Source: GCA-016699105 sp036518915
GTDB lineage: Bacteria > Patescibacteriota > Saccharimonadia > UBA4664
Reading direction: 5' to 3'
Assembly: GCA_036518915.1 (NCBI GenBank)
Contig: DATDME010000045.1
Span: forward strand, 1-21,993
Length of the DNA: 21,993 nt
In this document: piece after piece, positions 6,815 through 14,040 of the stretch
How positions within the stretch are numbered: position 1 is the stretch's first letter
Layout: each line of letters starts with the position of its first letter
Notes under the pieces: model-generated
Database searches by the model: none
The model's input: the letters and a program-made list of their open reading frames with translations, nothing else
Told to the model about the DNA's origin: nothing
Translations under genes and position numbers: made by a program

Positions 6815-7081
6815 ATGAAGACTATTTCGGCCAAAGAATTTCAGCTTCGACAATCCGACATCATGAAAGAGGTGGCGGCTGGTATGGTGTACGAGGTGAC
6901 GTTCCACGGTAAGCCCTGGGTGGAGTTACGGCCTACGCGGGCGGTACGGCGGCTGGCGCCAGGATCGGTGGCGGCGTTCCGGGCGTCACTGGCTTTTACT
7001 TTGCCCGGTTCTCATTTGCCGGCTGAGCCAGATTACAAGCGGCTGCGGCGTGACGGTGTCGTAGGCGGGCGCGACGTCTAG
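6815..7081 (+). CDS. Phd/YefM-family antitoxin
   Basis: An 88-aa protein whose N-terminus (KTISAKEFQLRQSDIMKEV, then YEVTFHGKPWVELRP) matches the Phd/YefM DNA-binding fold. That fold is a beta strand, a helix carrying the conserved region before the dimer core, and a beta hairpin around the 'xxxGKPxxxL' motif. The C-terminal third is variable and is expected to wrap the toxin. It should bind its own promoter as a dimer and neutralise the PIN toxin encoded directly downstream; the stop overlaps the toxin GTG by one base. No Shine-Dalgarno is present, but the -10 box lies six bases before ATG 6815, consistent with a leaderless message. Confidence 0.85.
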   Translation: MKTISAKEFQLRQSDIMKEVAAGMVYEVTFHGKPWVELRPTRAVRRLAPGSVAAFRASLAFTLPGSHLPAEPDYKRLRRDGVVGGRDV

Positions 7082-7461
7082 TGCCGAAAATCTGTTTAGA
7101 TGCCAATATTTTGCTCGAGCTCTTGTTTGCGCGCGGGCGTAGCCCGCAGGTGATCCAATTGCTTGAAACTATGACCGAAGCGCAGTTCTGGGTGTCGGTG
7201 CTAAGTGTTGATTTAGTGATGTATTTTGTGGAGGCAGAGCGGGCGTCAAAGAGCGTGGCCTGGGATTTTTTGCGCCACTACGATGTGGTCGATCTCACTC
7301 GTAGTGATTTGGAGTGGGCCCGGGATAATGATGGTGGCGATTTTGAGGATGCACTGCAAATTGCGGTGGCCCGGCGGATTGGGGCGCAAAAGTTTGTGAC
7401 GCTTGATCAAAGCGTGGCGCCAATGTATGGCCAGTTCGTGCCGGTAGTGACGGTGCGGTAG
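7081..7461 (+). CDS. PIN-domain toxin (VapC-like ribonuclease)
   Basis: A 126-aa PIN-domain protein, probably a metal-dependent RNase that is toxic when its antitoxin is lost. The start is GTG 7081, which shares its G with the antitoxin stop. Catalytic acidic residues are visible: D7 in ICLDANILLELL, an acidic residue in the middle helix (E51 in YFVEAER), D87/D90 in GGDFEDALQIAVA, and D109 in FVTLDQS. This matches the PIN pattern D...E...D...D. It pairs here with a Phd/YefM antitoxin rather than a VapB of the AbrB or CopG type, a combination known in other genomes. The target RNA cannot be read from the sequence. Confidence 0.88.
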   Translation: MPKICLDANILLELLFARGRSPQVIQLLETMTEAQFWVSVLSVDLVMYFVEAERASKSVAWDFLRHYDVVDLTRSDLEWARDNDGGDFEDALQIAVARRIGAQKFVTLDQSVAPMYGQFVPVVTVR

Positions 7462-7473
7462 CGGTAAGCTATG

Positions 7474-7479
7474 TATACT
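7474..7479 (+). promoter_or_regulatory. Candidate polA -10 box (TATACT), leaderless arrangement
   Basis: TATACT ends seven bases before the polA ATG with no Shine-Dalgarno between, so transcription probably begins at the start codon. No convincing -35 is seen at the right distance. Confidence 0.45.
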
Positions 7480-7486
7480 GATAACT

Positions 7487-10297
7487 ATGAATAAACCACT
7501 CCTGGTTCTGATTGATGGTTCGGCGGTGTTTCATCGCGGGTATCACGCCATCCCGCACCTTTCCAATAGCAAGGGCGAGCCCACTAACGCGGTGTATGGC
7601 TTTGTGACCATCCTGTTTAAGGTGCTGGCTGATTTGAAGCCGAAGTACGTGATTGTGGCTTGGGATAAGTCCAGCAAGACGTTTCGGAAAGAGATGTACG
7701 CGGAGTATAAAGCCACCCGCCTGGCGATGGACGATGACCTAAAGGTGCAAGTTGAACCGACGAAGGAGCTGGTGCGAACGTTAGGGCTGCCGTTAATTGA
7801 GGTAGAAAATTACGAGGCCGACGACATCATTGGCACACTGGCCCGGCTGGCGGAAAAGCGCGGCGACCTGGACATCGTGATTGCGACGGGCGACCGGGAC
7901 CAGTTGCAGCTGGTGGATGAACATACGGTAGTGGACATGTTTAACCCGCGCGGCCTCGAACCAACCCGGTACGACCTGGCGAAGATGAAAGAAAAATATG
8001 GGCTGACGCCGCAGCAATTTGTTGATTACAAAGCCATTGTTGGCGATACCTCAGATAATATTCCGGGCGTGAAGGGGATTGGCGACAAGGGGGCGCAGAA
8101 ATTGTTGGCCGAGTACGGCACGCTCGAGGGCGTCTACGAGCATGTCGATGAAATTAACGGCAAGCAAGGCGAGTACCTGCGGGAGTCAAAGGACATTGCG
8201 TTTTTGAGCCGCAAACTATCGGAAATTGTCTGCGACATGGATTTAGATCTAGAGCTGGAGCAGGCCGAAGTGGGGCGGTACGACCGGCGGGCGGTGCACG
8301 AGCTGTTCGCGCGGCTGGAGTTCCGGGGCACGCTGCTGAGCAAACTGCCGCCGGCAGTGGAGCAGGAAATGGAGCGGGCGGCCGGTTTGGTGCCCCATGA
8401 CGGTCCGGGTGGGGCGCTGGGGCAGGGGAGCCTGTTTGGTGATGCTGGCGAGGCAGGTAATGGTAAGCCGCACCGCCCGCATCTGGAGCAGGTGACGTAC
8501 ACGGCTGTGACAGATAAGGCGAGCCTGGATGAACTGGTGAAATTGCTGGCGTCGGTGGAGGTGTTCGCACTGGATACGGAGACTACTTCCGTGGACACGG
8601 TGGACGCTGAGCTGGTGGGACTAAGCTTTGCCTGTAAAACGGGTGAGGCCTATTACGTACCGGTGGGTCATACCGAGGGCACACAACTAACCTGCGAGGA
8701 GGTGATCGCGGCGATTAAGCCGGTGTTGGAAAATCCGGCGATCAAAAAGGTCGGCCACAATATTAAGTACGATTGGCAAATGCTCAAGCGCTACGGGGTG
8801 ACGGTGGGCCCGATTGGTTTTGATACGATGATCGCGGCGTTCTTGCTGAACTCGCTGGGGCGGGCGCAGTCGCTGGATGACCTGGCGTTCAGGGAGTTGG
8901 CAATCGAGATGATCCCCATCAAAGAATTGATTGGGACGGGCAAGAACGAAATTTTGTTTAGTGGGGTGCCGATTGAAACGGCCACTACCTACGCGGCGGA
9001 AGACGCCGATATGACCTGGCGGTTGTACGAGAAGCTGCGGCCGCGGCTGGCGGAATTCGCCCGGCCCAATCAGTATGGCTGGACGGCGGCGCGCTTGGCG
9101 GAAGACATTGAGTGGCCAATTATTCCGGTGCTAGGCGAGATGGAGCTGGCCGGCATTGAGCTTGATAAAGACGTGCTGGCGAAATTTGGCAACCGGCTTG
9201 AGCGGCGCATTGGAGAGCTGAAAGAGCAAATTTATCAGCTGGCGGGTGAAGAGTTTAACCTGAATAGTCCGGCGCAGTTGAGCCAAATCCTGTACGGCCG
9301 GCTGGGGTTGAGCACCGCAGGCTTGAAGAAGGGCAAAACCGGCATTTCGACGGCGGCGGATGTTTTAGAGAAGCTGCGTGATGCCCATCCGGTGGTGCCG
9401 CTTCTGATGGAGTTCCGCGAGCTGGATAAGTTGGGTAGCACCTACGTAAGCGCGTTACCGCAGATGGTCAAACCGGACGGCCGCGTCCATACGAGCTTCA
9501 GCCAGGTAATTGCGCAAACTGGGCGGCTGAGCTCGTCGAATCCAAATTTGCAGAACATTCCGGTGCGCACCGAACTGGGGCGGGAGATCCGTACGGCGTT
9601 TGTGGCGCCGGCCGGCCGCAAGCTGGTATCGGCCGACTATTCCCAGATTGAGCTGCGGGTGGCGGCGGCGCTGGCTGGCGATACCGGTATGATTGAGACG
9701 TTTAAGCGGGGCGTCGATCTGCACCAAGAAACGGCGGCGCTGTTGTACGGCGTGGCGCTGGAGGACGTGTCGAAGGCGATGCGCAGCGCGGCCAAAACCA
9801 TTAATTTTGGCGTGCTCTATGGTATGAGCGCGCATGGCCTGAGCGTGGCTACCGGTATGGATGGCAAAGAGGCGGCCGGTTTCATTGAGCGTTACTTTGA
9901 GGTGCGGCCGCAGTTGAAAGCCTACATTGATGGCGTGAAGCAGTTTGCCTACGAGCACGAGTACACCGAGACCTATTTTGGCCGGCGGCGGATGTGCCCA
10001 GAGATCCATTCCAGCAATTTCAATATCCGGTCGGCGGCGGAACGGATGGCCGTGAACGTGCCCATTCAAGGCACGGCGGCGGATATTTATAAACTGGCCA
10101 TGATTGAGGTGGGCCGCCGCCTGGATGACGACTGCCAGCTGCTGCTGCAAATCCATGACGAACTGATCGTGGAAGCGCCTGAAGGTAAAGCCGAGGCTGT
10201 GGCCCAACTGCTGGTTGAGTGCATGTCTGAGGTGATTGACCTGGGCGTGCCGTTAGCGGTGGACACCGCGGTGGGCGACAACTGGGGACAGTTGTAA
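7487..10297 (+). CDS. polA: DNA polymerase I
   Basis: A full-length family A polymerase of 936 aa for Okazaki fragment processing and repair synthesis. The N-terminal ~290 residues are the 5'-3' flap nuclease (LIDGSAVFHRGYHA, ENYEADDIIGTLA, ATGDRDQLQL, GDTSDNIPGVKGIG). The 3'-5' proofreading domain is intact: Exo I has D363 and E365 in ALDTETTSV, Exo II is HNIKYDWQML, and Exo III is TTYAAEDADMTW. The polymerase domain carries motif A with D717 (SADYSQIELRV), motif B (RSAAKTINFGVLYGM) and motif C with D891 (QIHDELIVEAP). The Phe in motif B (INFG) rather than Tyr implies discrimination against dideoxynucleotides, as in E. coli. An acidic/Gly linker (~300-330) separates nuclease and exonuclease domains. 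No Shine-Dalgarno precedes the ATG. Confidence 0.98.
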   Translation: MNKPLLVLIDGSAVFHRGYHAIPHLSNSKGEPTNAVYGFVTILFKVLADLKPKYVIVAWDKSSKTFRKEMYAEYKATRLAMDDDLKVQVEPTKELVRTLGLPLIEVENYEADDIIGTLARLAEKRGDLDIVIATGDRDQLQLVDEHTVVDMFNPRGLEPTRYDLAKMKEKYGLTPQQFVDYKAIVGDTSDNIPGVKGIGDKGAQKLLAEYGTLEGVYEHVDEINGKQGEYLRESKDIAFLSRKLSEIVCDMDLDLELEQAEVGRYDRRAVHELFARLEFRGTLLSKLPPAVEQEMERAAGLVPHDGPGGALGQGSLFGDAGEAGNGKPHRPHLEQVTYTAVTDKASLDELVKLLASVEVFALDTETTSVDTVDAELVGLSFACKTGEAYYVPVGHTEGTQLTCEEVIAAIKPVLENPAIKKVGHNIKYDWQMLKRYGVTVGPIGFDTMIAAFLLNSLGRAQSLDDLAFRELAIEMIPIKELIGTGKNEILFSGVPIETATTYAAEDADMTWRLYEKLRPRLAEFARPNQYGWTAARLAEDIEWPIIPVLGEMELAGIELDKDVLAKFGNRLERRIGELKEQIYQLAGEEFNLNSPAQLSQILYGRLGLSTAGLKKGKTGISTAADVLEKLRDAHPVVPLLMEFRELDKLGSTYVSALPQMVKPDGRVHTSFSQVIAQTGRLSSSNPNLQNIPVRTELGREIRTAFVAPAGRKLVSADYSQIELRVAAALAGDTGMIETFKRGVDLHQETAALLYGVALEDVSKAMRSAAKTINFGVLYGMSAHGLSVATGMDGKEAAGFIERYFEVRPQLKAYIDGVKQFAYEHEYTETYFGRRRMCPEIHSSNFNIRSAAERMAVNVPIQGTAADIYKLAMIEVGRRLDDDCQLLLQIHDELIVEAPEGKAEAVAQLLVECMSEVIDLGVPLAVDTAVGDNWGQL

Positions 10298-10301
10298 AGC
10301 G

Positions 10302-10329
10302 GCGCCACGCTCATCGCGTTAGGTGGCGC
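10302..10329. terminator. Hairpin between convergent polA and DUF2795 gene
   Basis: GCGCCAC (10302-10308) pairs with GTGGCGC (10323-10329) around a 14-base loop. It sits exactly between the two convergent stops and could end transcription from both sides. There is no T-tract, so intrinsic termination is uncertain. Confidence 0.35.
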
Positions 10330-10330
10330 G

Positions 10331-10549
10331 TTAGGCGGCTTTGCGGCGCGAGGAGCTGTCGAAGTTGCCGAGTTCCTTGCTGACGCCGCTGGGGCCGTCG
10401 TATTCGCGGTTGGGGATTTGCTCCAGGAAGTTCATGACGGTGCTATCGGCGCCGTGCTCTTTTGCGTGGTCGCAGAGTTCTTGCTTGGTAGCGGGGTAAT
10501 CCATGCCGCTGAGGGCTTTTTGAACGGTAATGGGGCTTAGTTTTGCCAT
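10331..10549 (-). CDS. DUF2795 small protein
   Basis: A 72-aa soluble protein. ALSGMDYPATKQELCDHAKE followed by an NFLEQIPNREYDGPSGVSKELG segment matches the DUF2795 fold, found mainly in actinobacteria and some candidate phyla. Its biochemical role is unknown to me. The C-terminus ends in a basic SSSRRKAA. The start at 10549 has GAAAGG eight bases upstream. It is convergent with polA and divergent from mutM, so it is probably its own transcription unit. Confidence 0.8.
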   Translation of the reverse strand: MAKLSPITVQKALSGMDYPATKQELCDHAKEHGADSTVMNFLEQIPNREYDGPSGVSKELGNFDSSSRRKAA

Positions 10550-10637
10550 GACGACTGCCTTTCGTTAGGATGGATACCAGATTAGCAGTCGCGCGCGCAG
10601 ATGCCGTGCAGCGATTTCCCAAAAAAAGGAGCCAAGG

Positions 10638-11513
10638 ATGCCAGAGGGGCCAGAAGTTGAGACAATCCGTCGGGGGCTAGACGCCACCGTTACTGGCCAG
10701 CAGTTGGCCGGCGTGACGGTGCTGTGGGAGAAGAGTTTGCCGGCGCCGGCAGAGATTTTGGCGCGGGATGTAATTGGCGCTCGGGTGGCGGCCATGAAAC
10801 GCCGGGCCAAAGTGCTCATGATGGAGCTTGATAACGGCTATACGCTCTTGGTACATCTGAAAATGACCGGCCAGATGGTGCTGGTGCGGGCCGATGGTGA
10901 GCGGCTGGCGGGTGGGCATCCCAGCGAAAGCATGGCCGGAACGCTGCCCGATAAGAGTTCCCGCGTCATTTTTGAATTTACCGGTGGCGACCGGTTGTTT
11001 TTTAACGACCAGCGCAAGTTTGGCTGGATCAAGCTGGTGCGGACGGACGATGTGCCGCTCGATGCGCTGGTGTCGCGGCTGGGGCCCGAGGCGCTGTCGC
11101 CGGAATTTACGGCCGAATATTTGGCGGGGGTGCTGGCGCGGCATAAGGGCGCGCCGGTGAAAGCGGTGATTTTGGACCAGTCCACCGTGGGCGGCGTGGG
11201 TAATATTTACGCCGACGAGTCGCTGCATTTGGCGAAAATCCACCCAGCGCGGCGGGCTGGCACGCTGTCGGCGGAAGAGGTGGCGCGGTTATGGGCGGCG
11301 ATGCGCGACATCATGACGCTGGGGATTGAGCACGGCGGCACGAGCTTTGCGAAGTATGTGAATGCGCTGGGTGGTAAGGGCGATTACTTGGCGAACGCTC
11401 GGGTGTTCCGGCGCGATGGCCTAACCTGCCCGGTGTGCGGGAGCGTGATTGAGAAAATGCGGGTCGCGGGCCGGGGAACGCATATCTGTCCGGTGTGCCA
11501 GCCGACTCCGTAA
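10638..11513 (+). CDS. mutM: Formamidopyrimidine-DNA glycosylase (Fpg/MutM)
   Basis: Base-excision repair enzyme that removes 8-oxoguanine and ring-opened purines and cuts the abasic strand. It has 291 aa, with ATG 10638 placed by a perfect AAGGAG (10626-10631). After Met removal the N-terminus is PEGPEVE, with catalytic P2 and E3. K58 (RRAKVL) and the HLKMTGQ strand follow. The helix-two-turn-helix is seen in DQSTVGGVGNIYADE. The C-terminal zinc finger has four cysteines as CPVC...CPVC, with the conserved Arg in VAGRGTHIC. Every catalytic and DNA-binding landmark is present. It is followed by holA after 21 bases. Confidence 0.97.
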   Translation: MPEGPEVETIRRGLDATVTGQQLAGVTVLWEKSLPAPAEILARDVIGARVAAMKRRAKVLMMELDNGYTLLVHLKMTGQMVLVRADGERLAGGHPSESMAGTLPDKSSRVIFEFTGGDRLFFNDQRKFGWIKLVRTDDVPLDALVSRLGPEALSPEFTAEYLAGVLARHKGAPVKAVILDQSTVGGVGNIYADESLHLAKIHPARRAGTLSAEEVARLWAAMRDIMTLGIEHGGTSFAKYVNALGGKGDYLANARVFRRDGLTCPVCGSVIEKMRVAGRGTHICPVCQPTP

Positions 11514-11518
11514 ATTGC

Positions 11519-11524
11519 TACACT
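11519..11524 (+). promoter_or_regulatory. Candidate holA -10 box (TACACT)
   Basis: TACACT overlaps the gap after mutM and ends ten bases before the holA ATG. No Shine-Dalgarno is present, so this is another start compatible with a very short leader. holA might alternatively be read through from mutM. Confidence 0.35.
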
Positions 11525-11534
11525 GGTATCTGAT

Positions 11535-12500
11535 ATGACGATTTTCTTTTATGGTCCGAACCGGTACGAGCTGCTGCGCCAATTGCGGCAGATGATGTCG
11601 GCGTACGTGGCAAAAAACGGCGACCTGGGTCTGGAGCGGTTGGATGGTTCGACGGTGAGCCTGGCGGCGCTGAGTGGGGTGCTGACGGCGGTGCCGTTTT
11701 TGGCGAATAGCCGGCTGGTGGTGGTGGAAAATATCGCCACCAATAAGACGGTCAGCGGGAAGCTGGCCGAGCTGATGGCGGGTGTACCGGCCAGTACGGT
11801 GGTGGTGTTTACCGAGCGCGAGGTTGACCAGCGGACGGCGGCGTTTAAAGCGCTGAAGGCGGCGGATAAGGTGGTGAAGTTTGAGCCGTTAGCGGCGCCG
11901 AAATTGCTGGCGTGGGTGAAGGCTGAGGTGGCGCGGTTGGGCGGTAGCATTGAGCACGCGGTGGCGCGCGAGTTGGTGGACCGAACGGGCGATGACCAGT
12001 GGCAGCTGGAGAATGAGATTAACAAGCTCGTGAATTACCAGCCGGAGGTGACGGCCGAAACCGTGCAGTTATTGGTGGCGCAGACGGTGGAGCGGTCGGT
12101 GTTTGATTTGGTGGAGGCGATGACGGCCGGGCGAGCGGGTGTGGCCCTGGTGGCGTATCAGGCCCTGCTTGAGCAAAAGGAGACCGAGTTTTATATCTTA
12201 ACGATGGTGCAGTGGCAGTTGAGGAATTTGTTAACGCTCAAGTTGGCGCCGGCGGCTTTGAGCCCGGCTGAGGTGGCGGCGGCCGCGGGCATGTCGGCGT
12301 TTGTGGCTGGTAAAGCGGCCGCCGCCGCCGGCCGGATTCCCGAGGCGGTACTCCGGCGGGCGTTTGTGGCGGCGGTGGATTGCGAGTTCCAGATTAAATC
12401 CGGCCGGGCGCGGGCGGAGGTGGCGGTGGAGCAGTTGATTGTGCGCGTCGCGGGGCGGGTGGCTGGGCAGGTATCAGGGCGGGCGACAGCTCAGGAGTAG
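11535..12500 (+). CDS. holA: DNA polymerase III delta subunit (HolA)
   Basis: Clamp-loader delta subunit that opens the sliding clamp ring. The 321-aa product has the family layout. It starts TIFFYGPNRYELLRQL (the degenerate nucleotide-binding start without a Walker A) and continues through SGVLTAVPFLANSRLVVVEN, the segment that contacts the clamp. DDQWQLENEINKL matches the conserved 'G.dl..l..El.KL' helix, and the C-terminal collar domain contains VQWQLRNLL. The last ~15 residues (VAGRVAGQVSGRATAQE) are low complexity. Codons are very GC-rich, and the sequence is divergent, as usual for this family. The stop overlaps the convergent small gene by ten bases. Confidence 0.92.
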   Translation: MTIFFYGPNRYELLRQLRQMMSAYVAKNGDLGLERLDGSTVSLAALSGVLTAVPFLANSRLVVVENIATNKTVSGKLAELMAGVPASTVVVFTEREVDQRTAAFKALKAADKVVKFEPLAAPKLLAWVKAEVARLGGSIEHAVARELVDRTGDDQWQLENEINKLVNYQPEVTAETVQLLVAQTVERSVFDLVEAMTAGRAGVALVAYQALLEQKETEFYILTMVQWQLRNLLTLKLAPAALSPAEVAAAAGMSAFVAGKAAAAAGRIPEAVLRRAFVAAVDCEFQIKSGRARAEVAVEQLIVRVAGRVAGQVSGRATAQE

Positions 12501-12706
12501 CCGTTTTCGGCGTCTTGCTGCTTAATGTCTTCTAAGAGCGTTTCTAGGTCGCTCATGGCGGTCATCATCGACGAAAGTTCGGCCTTAGCTAGCCAAGTGT
12601 TGCCGGGAATGTTAGCAAAGTCGCGGAGCTGGTTCTGGTGGTTGGAAATTTCCTCAAGCAGCTCAGCGAGGCGGGCGCGTAAGGGATCGGTGGGAGATTT
12701 AGCCAT
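12491..12706 (-). CDS. Small acidic coiled-coil protein, unknown
   Basis: A 71-aa hypothetical protein converging on holA with a 10-base overlap of the 3' ends. Residues 9-35 and 43-66 (LRARLAELLEEISNHQNQL and MTAMSDLETLLEDIKQQ) have heptad-like hydrophobic spacing, suggesting a helical hairpin or coiled coil. There is no membrane segment. Coding is supported by a clean start at 12706 and by plausible codon use; function is not recognisable. Confidence 0.6.
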   Translation of the reverse strand: MAKSPTDPLRARLAELLEEISNHQNQLRDFANIPGNTWLAKAELSSMMTAMSDLETLLEDIKQQDAENGYS

Positions 12707-12773
12707 AGGGGTACTGTGTCACGCGAGGACTGGGATGTAAATATCGAAAACTGCCTGAGCGTACCCAGAAAAA

Positions 12774-13352
12774 TTATTCCCGGATGGCCCGCGATGCGGT
12801 ATAGGTCTTGGACTGGCCAAGCTTCTCGTAATTGCCGAAATGCTCGGTGAGGTGGCGCTTCATGTAGTCTTTGAGGCCGGAAATCACCACAATGTAGAGC
12901 TGGCCACCGGGTTTCAGGTGGGTTTTGGCGTCGGCCAGGAAAATTTGCAGGAGCTCATTGCCAATTTTGGCGGGGATATTCGAGATGATGGCGTCAAACT
13001 GGGCGTCGGCCGGCACGGCGCTGAAGCCGTTTGAAAGGTAGGCCTGGGCGTTGGGTAGATGGTTGAGCTGAGCGTTGAAGTTGGCGTAATCGACGGCCAC
13101 AAAGTCTTTGTCGACCAGGCGCACCTGGCCCTCGGGCGCGAGCTTGGCGGCCAGCAGGCCGAGCGGGCCGTAGCCGCAGCCGAGGTCGAGTACAGCGGCG
13201 TCTTTGGGTAGTTTGAGGTGCTTGGCTAGGAGTTGCGTGCCTTCATCGATGCCGCGGGGGCTGAACAACCCCCACGTGGAGTGGAAGCTGAGGTGCTTGC
13301 CCTGCAGGGTGGCGTCAAACGTGATGTCTTGCTTGAGGGAGGTGATGTCCAT
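12774..13352 (-). CDS. Class I methyltransferase, RsmC/YbxB-like
   Basis: SAM-dependent methyltransferase of the 'methyltransferase small' group, which includes the 16S rRNA guanine-N2 methyltransferase RsmC and the firmicute YbxB. I start at ATG 13352 (192 aa), where MDITSLKQDITF opens the fold. Upstream in-frame codons are low complexity. SAM-binding motif I is AVLDLGCGYGPLGLLAAK and the acidic motif II is VRLVDKD. The catalytic motif IV reads SNIPAKIG where relatives have NPPF or NPPIRAG, so the usual first Pro is Ile. The C-terminal LKPGGQLYIVV strand is typical. A -10-like TATAAG lies upstream, beside a repeated AAGTAC. The substrate is probably rRNA, but the altered motif IV makes this uncertain. 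Confidence 0.82.
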   Translation of the reverse strand: MDITSLKQDITFDATLQGKHLSFHSTWGLFSPRGIDEGTQLLAKHLKLPKDAAVLDLGCGYGPLGLLAAKLAPEGQVRLVDKDFVAVDYANFNAQLNHLPNAQAYLSNGFSAVPADAQFDAIISNIPAKIGNELLQIFLADAKTHLKPGGQLYIVVISGLKDYMKRHLTEHFGNYEKLGQSKTYTASRAIRE

Positions 13353-13406
13353 GGTCGTACTTGTTGTACTTATAGTATGCGTGATCTGGTAATGCCCGTC
13401 TACCAA

Positions 13407-13428
13407 ACAGGGCCCCGGAGGGCCCTGT
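13407..13428 (-). terminator. Terminator hairpin downstream of rpsT
   Basis: ACAGGGCCC (13407-13415) pairs perfectly with GGGCCCTGT (13420-13428) around a 4-base loop. It lies 22 bases beyond the rpsT stop on the minus strand. Only a short T run follows the stem (TTTGG), so it is strong in structure but weak in tract. Confidence 0.65.
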
Positions 13429-13450
13429 CGGCAAAAGAGAGGTTTAGGAA

Positions 13451-13891
13451 CTACTCAGCTTTCTTGTCGGTTTTCTTAGCGGTGGCTTTAGGAGCGGCAG
13501 CTTTCTTGGCGGCCGGCTTCTTAGTGGCAGCGGTCTTGGTAGCGCTAGCCTTGGCCGTGGTGGTCTTAGCGGCAGCCTTCTTGCCGGCGCCCTTGGTGGT
13601 CTTGGTCTCAGGGGCAACGGCTTCGGTGCCGGCAGCCTTAGCGACGGCGTGAGCTAGAACGCTCTTGCGGCGGGCGGCGGTGTTCTTGTGCAGCGTGCCC
13701 TTCTTGACGGCCCGGTCGAGCTCGGAGTAGGCGGCGCTCAAGGAAGTTTGGATTTCCTTGGTGTCGCCAGCCGCGATGGCGGCGTTAACAGCGTTGATGT
13801 CTTGCTTGATAGCGCGCTTGACTTGCAGGTTGCGGCTGCGGCGGACGAGCGATTGCTTGGCGCGCTTGATAGCGGATTTAATGATGGGCAT
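13451..13891 (-). CDS. rpsT: 30S ribosomal protein S20 with long Lys/Ala tail
   Basis: Primary binding protein of the 16S rRNA 5' domain. The true start is ATG 13891 (MPIIKSAIKRAKQSLVRRS), with AGGAA five to six bases upstream, giving 146 aa. S20 is normally about 85-90 aa. The first ~88 residues are a regular S20, three helices ending near KNTAARRKSVLAHAVAKAA. The remaining ~58 residues are a repetitive Lys/Ala/Thr extension (ATKTAATKKPAAKKAAAPKA) like histone H1 or HU-type tails. The tail could reach rRNA or nucleoid DNA. The upstream promoter lies against the edge of an insertion sequence. Confidence 0.95.
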   Translation of the reverse strand: MPIIKSAIKRAKQSLVRRSRNLQVKRAIKQDINAVNAAIAAGDTKEIQTSLSAAYSELDRAVKKGTLHKNTAARRKSVLAHAVAKAAGTEAVAPETKTTKGAGKKAAAKTTTAKASATKTAATKKPAAKKAAAPKATAKKTDKKAE

Positions 13892-13914
13892 GAGAGTTCC
13901 TAAAATACCAATGG

Positions 13915-13943
13915 AATATAACGTATTTTGACCAGATTGTAAA
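13915..13943 (-). promoter_or_regulatory. rpsT promoter
   Basis: Read on the minus strand: -35 TTTACA (13943-13938), a 17-bp spacer, and -10 TATATT (13920-13915). The -10 ends 23 bases before the rpsT ATG. The leader carries the AGGAA ribosome binding site. The -35 lies only five bases from the outer end of the insertion sequence, so the element abuts the core promoter without breaking it. Confidence 0.75.
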
Positions 13944-13955
13944 GATCCAGTCTTG

Positions 13956-14011
13956 TCCAATACAAGATTGGCATGAGCAGGGTGGCGGTTTCTAATACAA
14001 GATTGGCATGA
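13956..14011 (+). repeat. Duplicated left-end repeat of the insertion sequence
   Basis: TCCAATACAAGATTGGCATG at 13956-13975 and TCTAATACAAGATTGGCATG at 13991-14010 differ at one base, and both are followed by A. The period is 35 bases. They probably act as tandem transposase binding sites, or mark an insertion of one element end beside another. Confidence 0.85.
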
Positions 14012-14040
14012 AATCAAAGGCGCGCGTCTAGCATAGAGGA

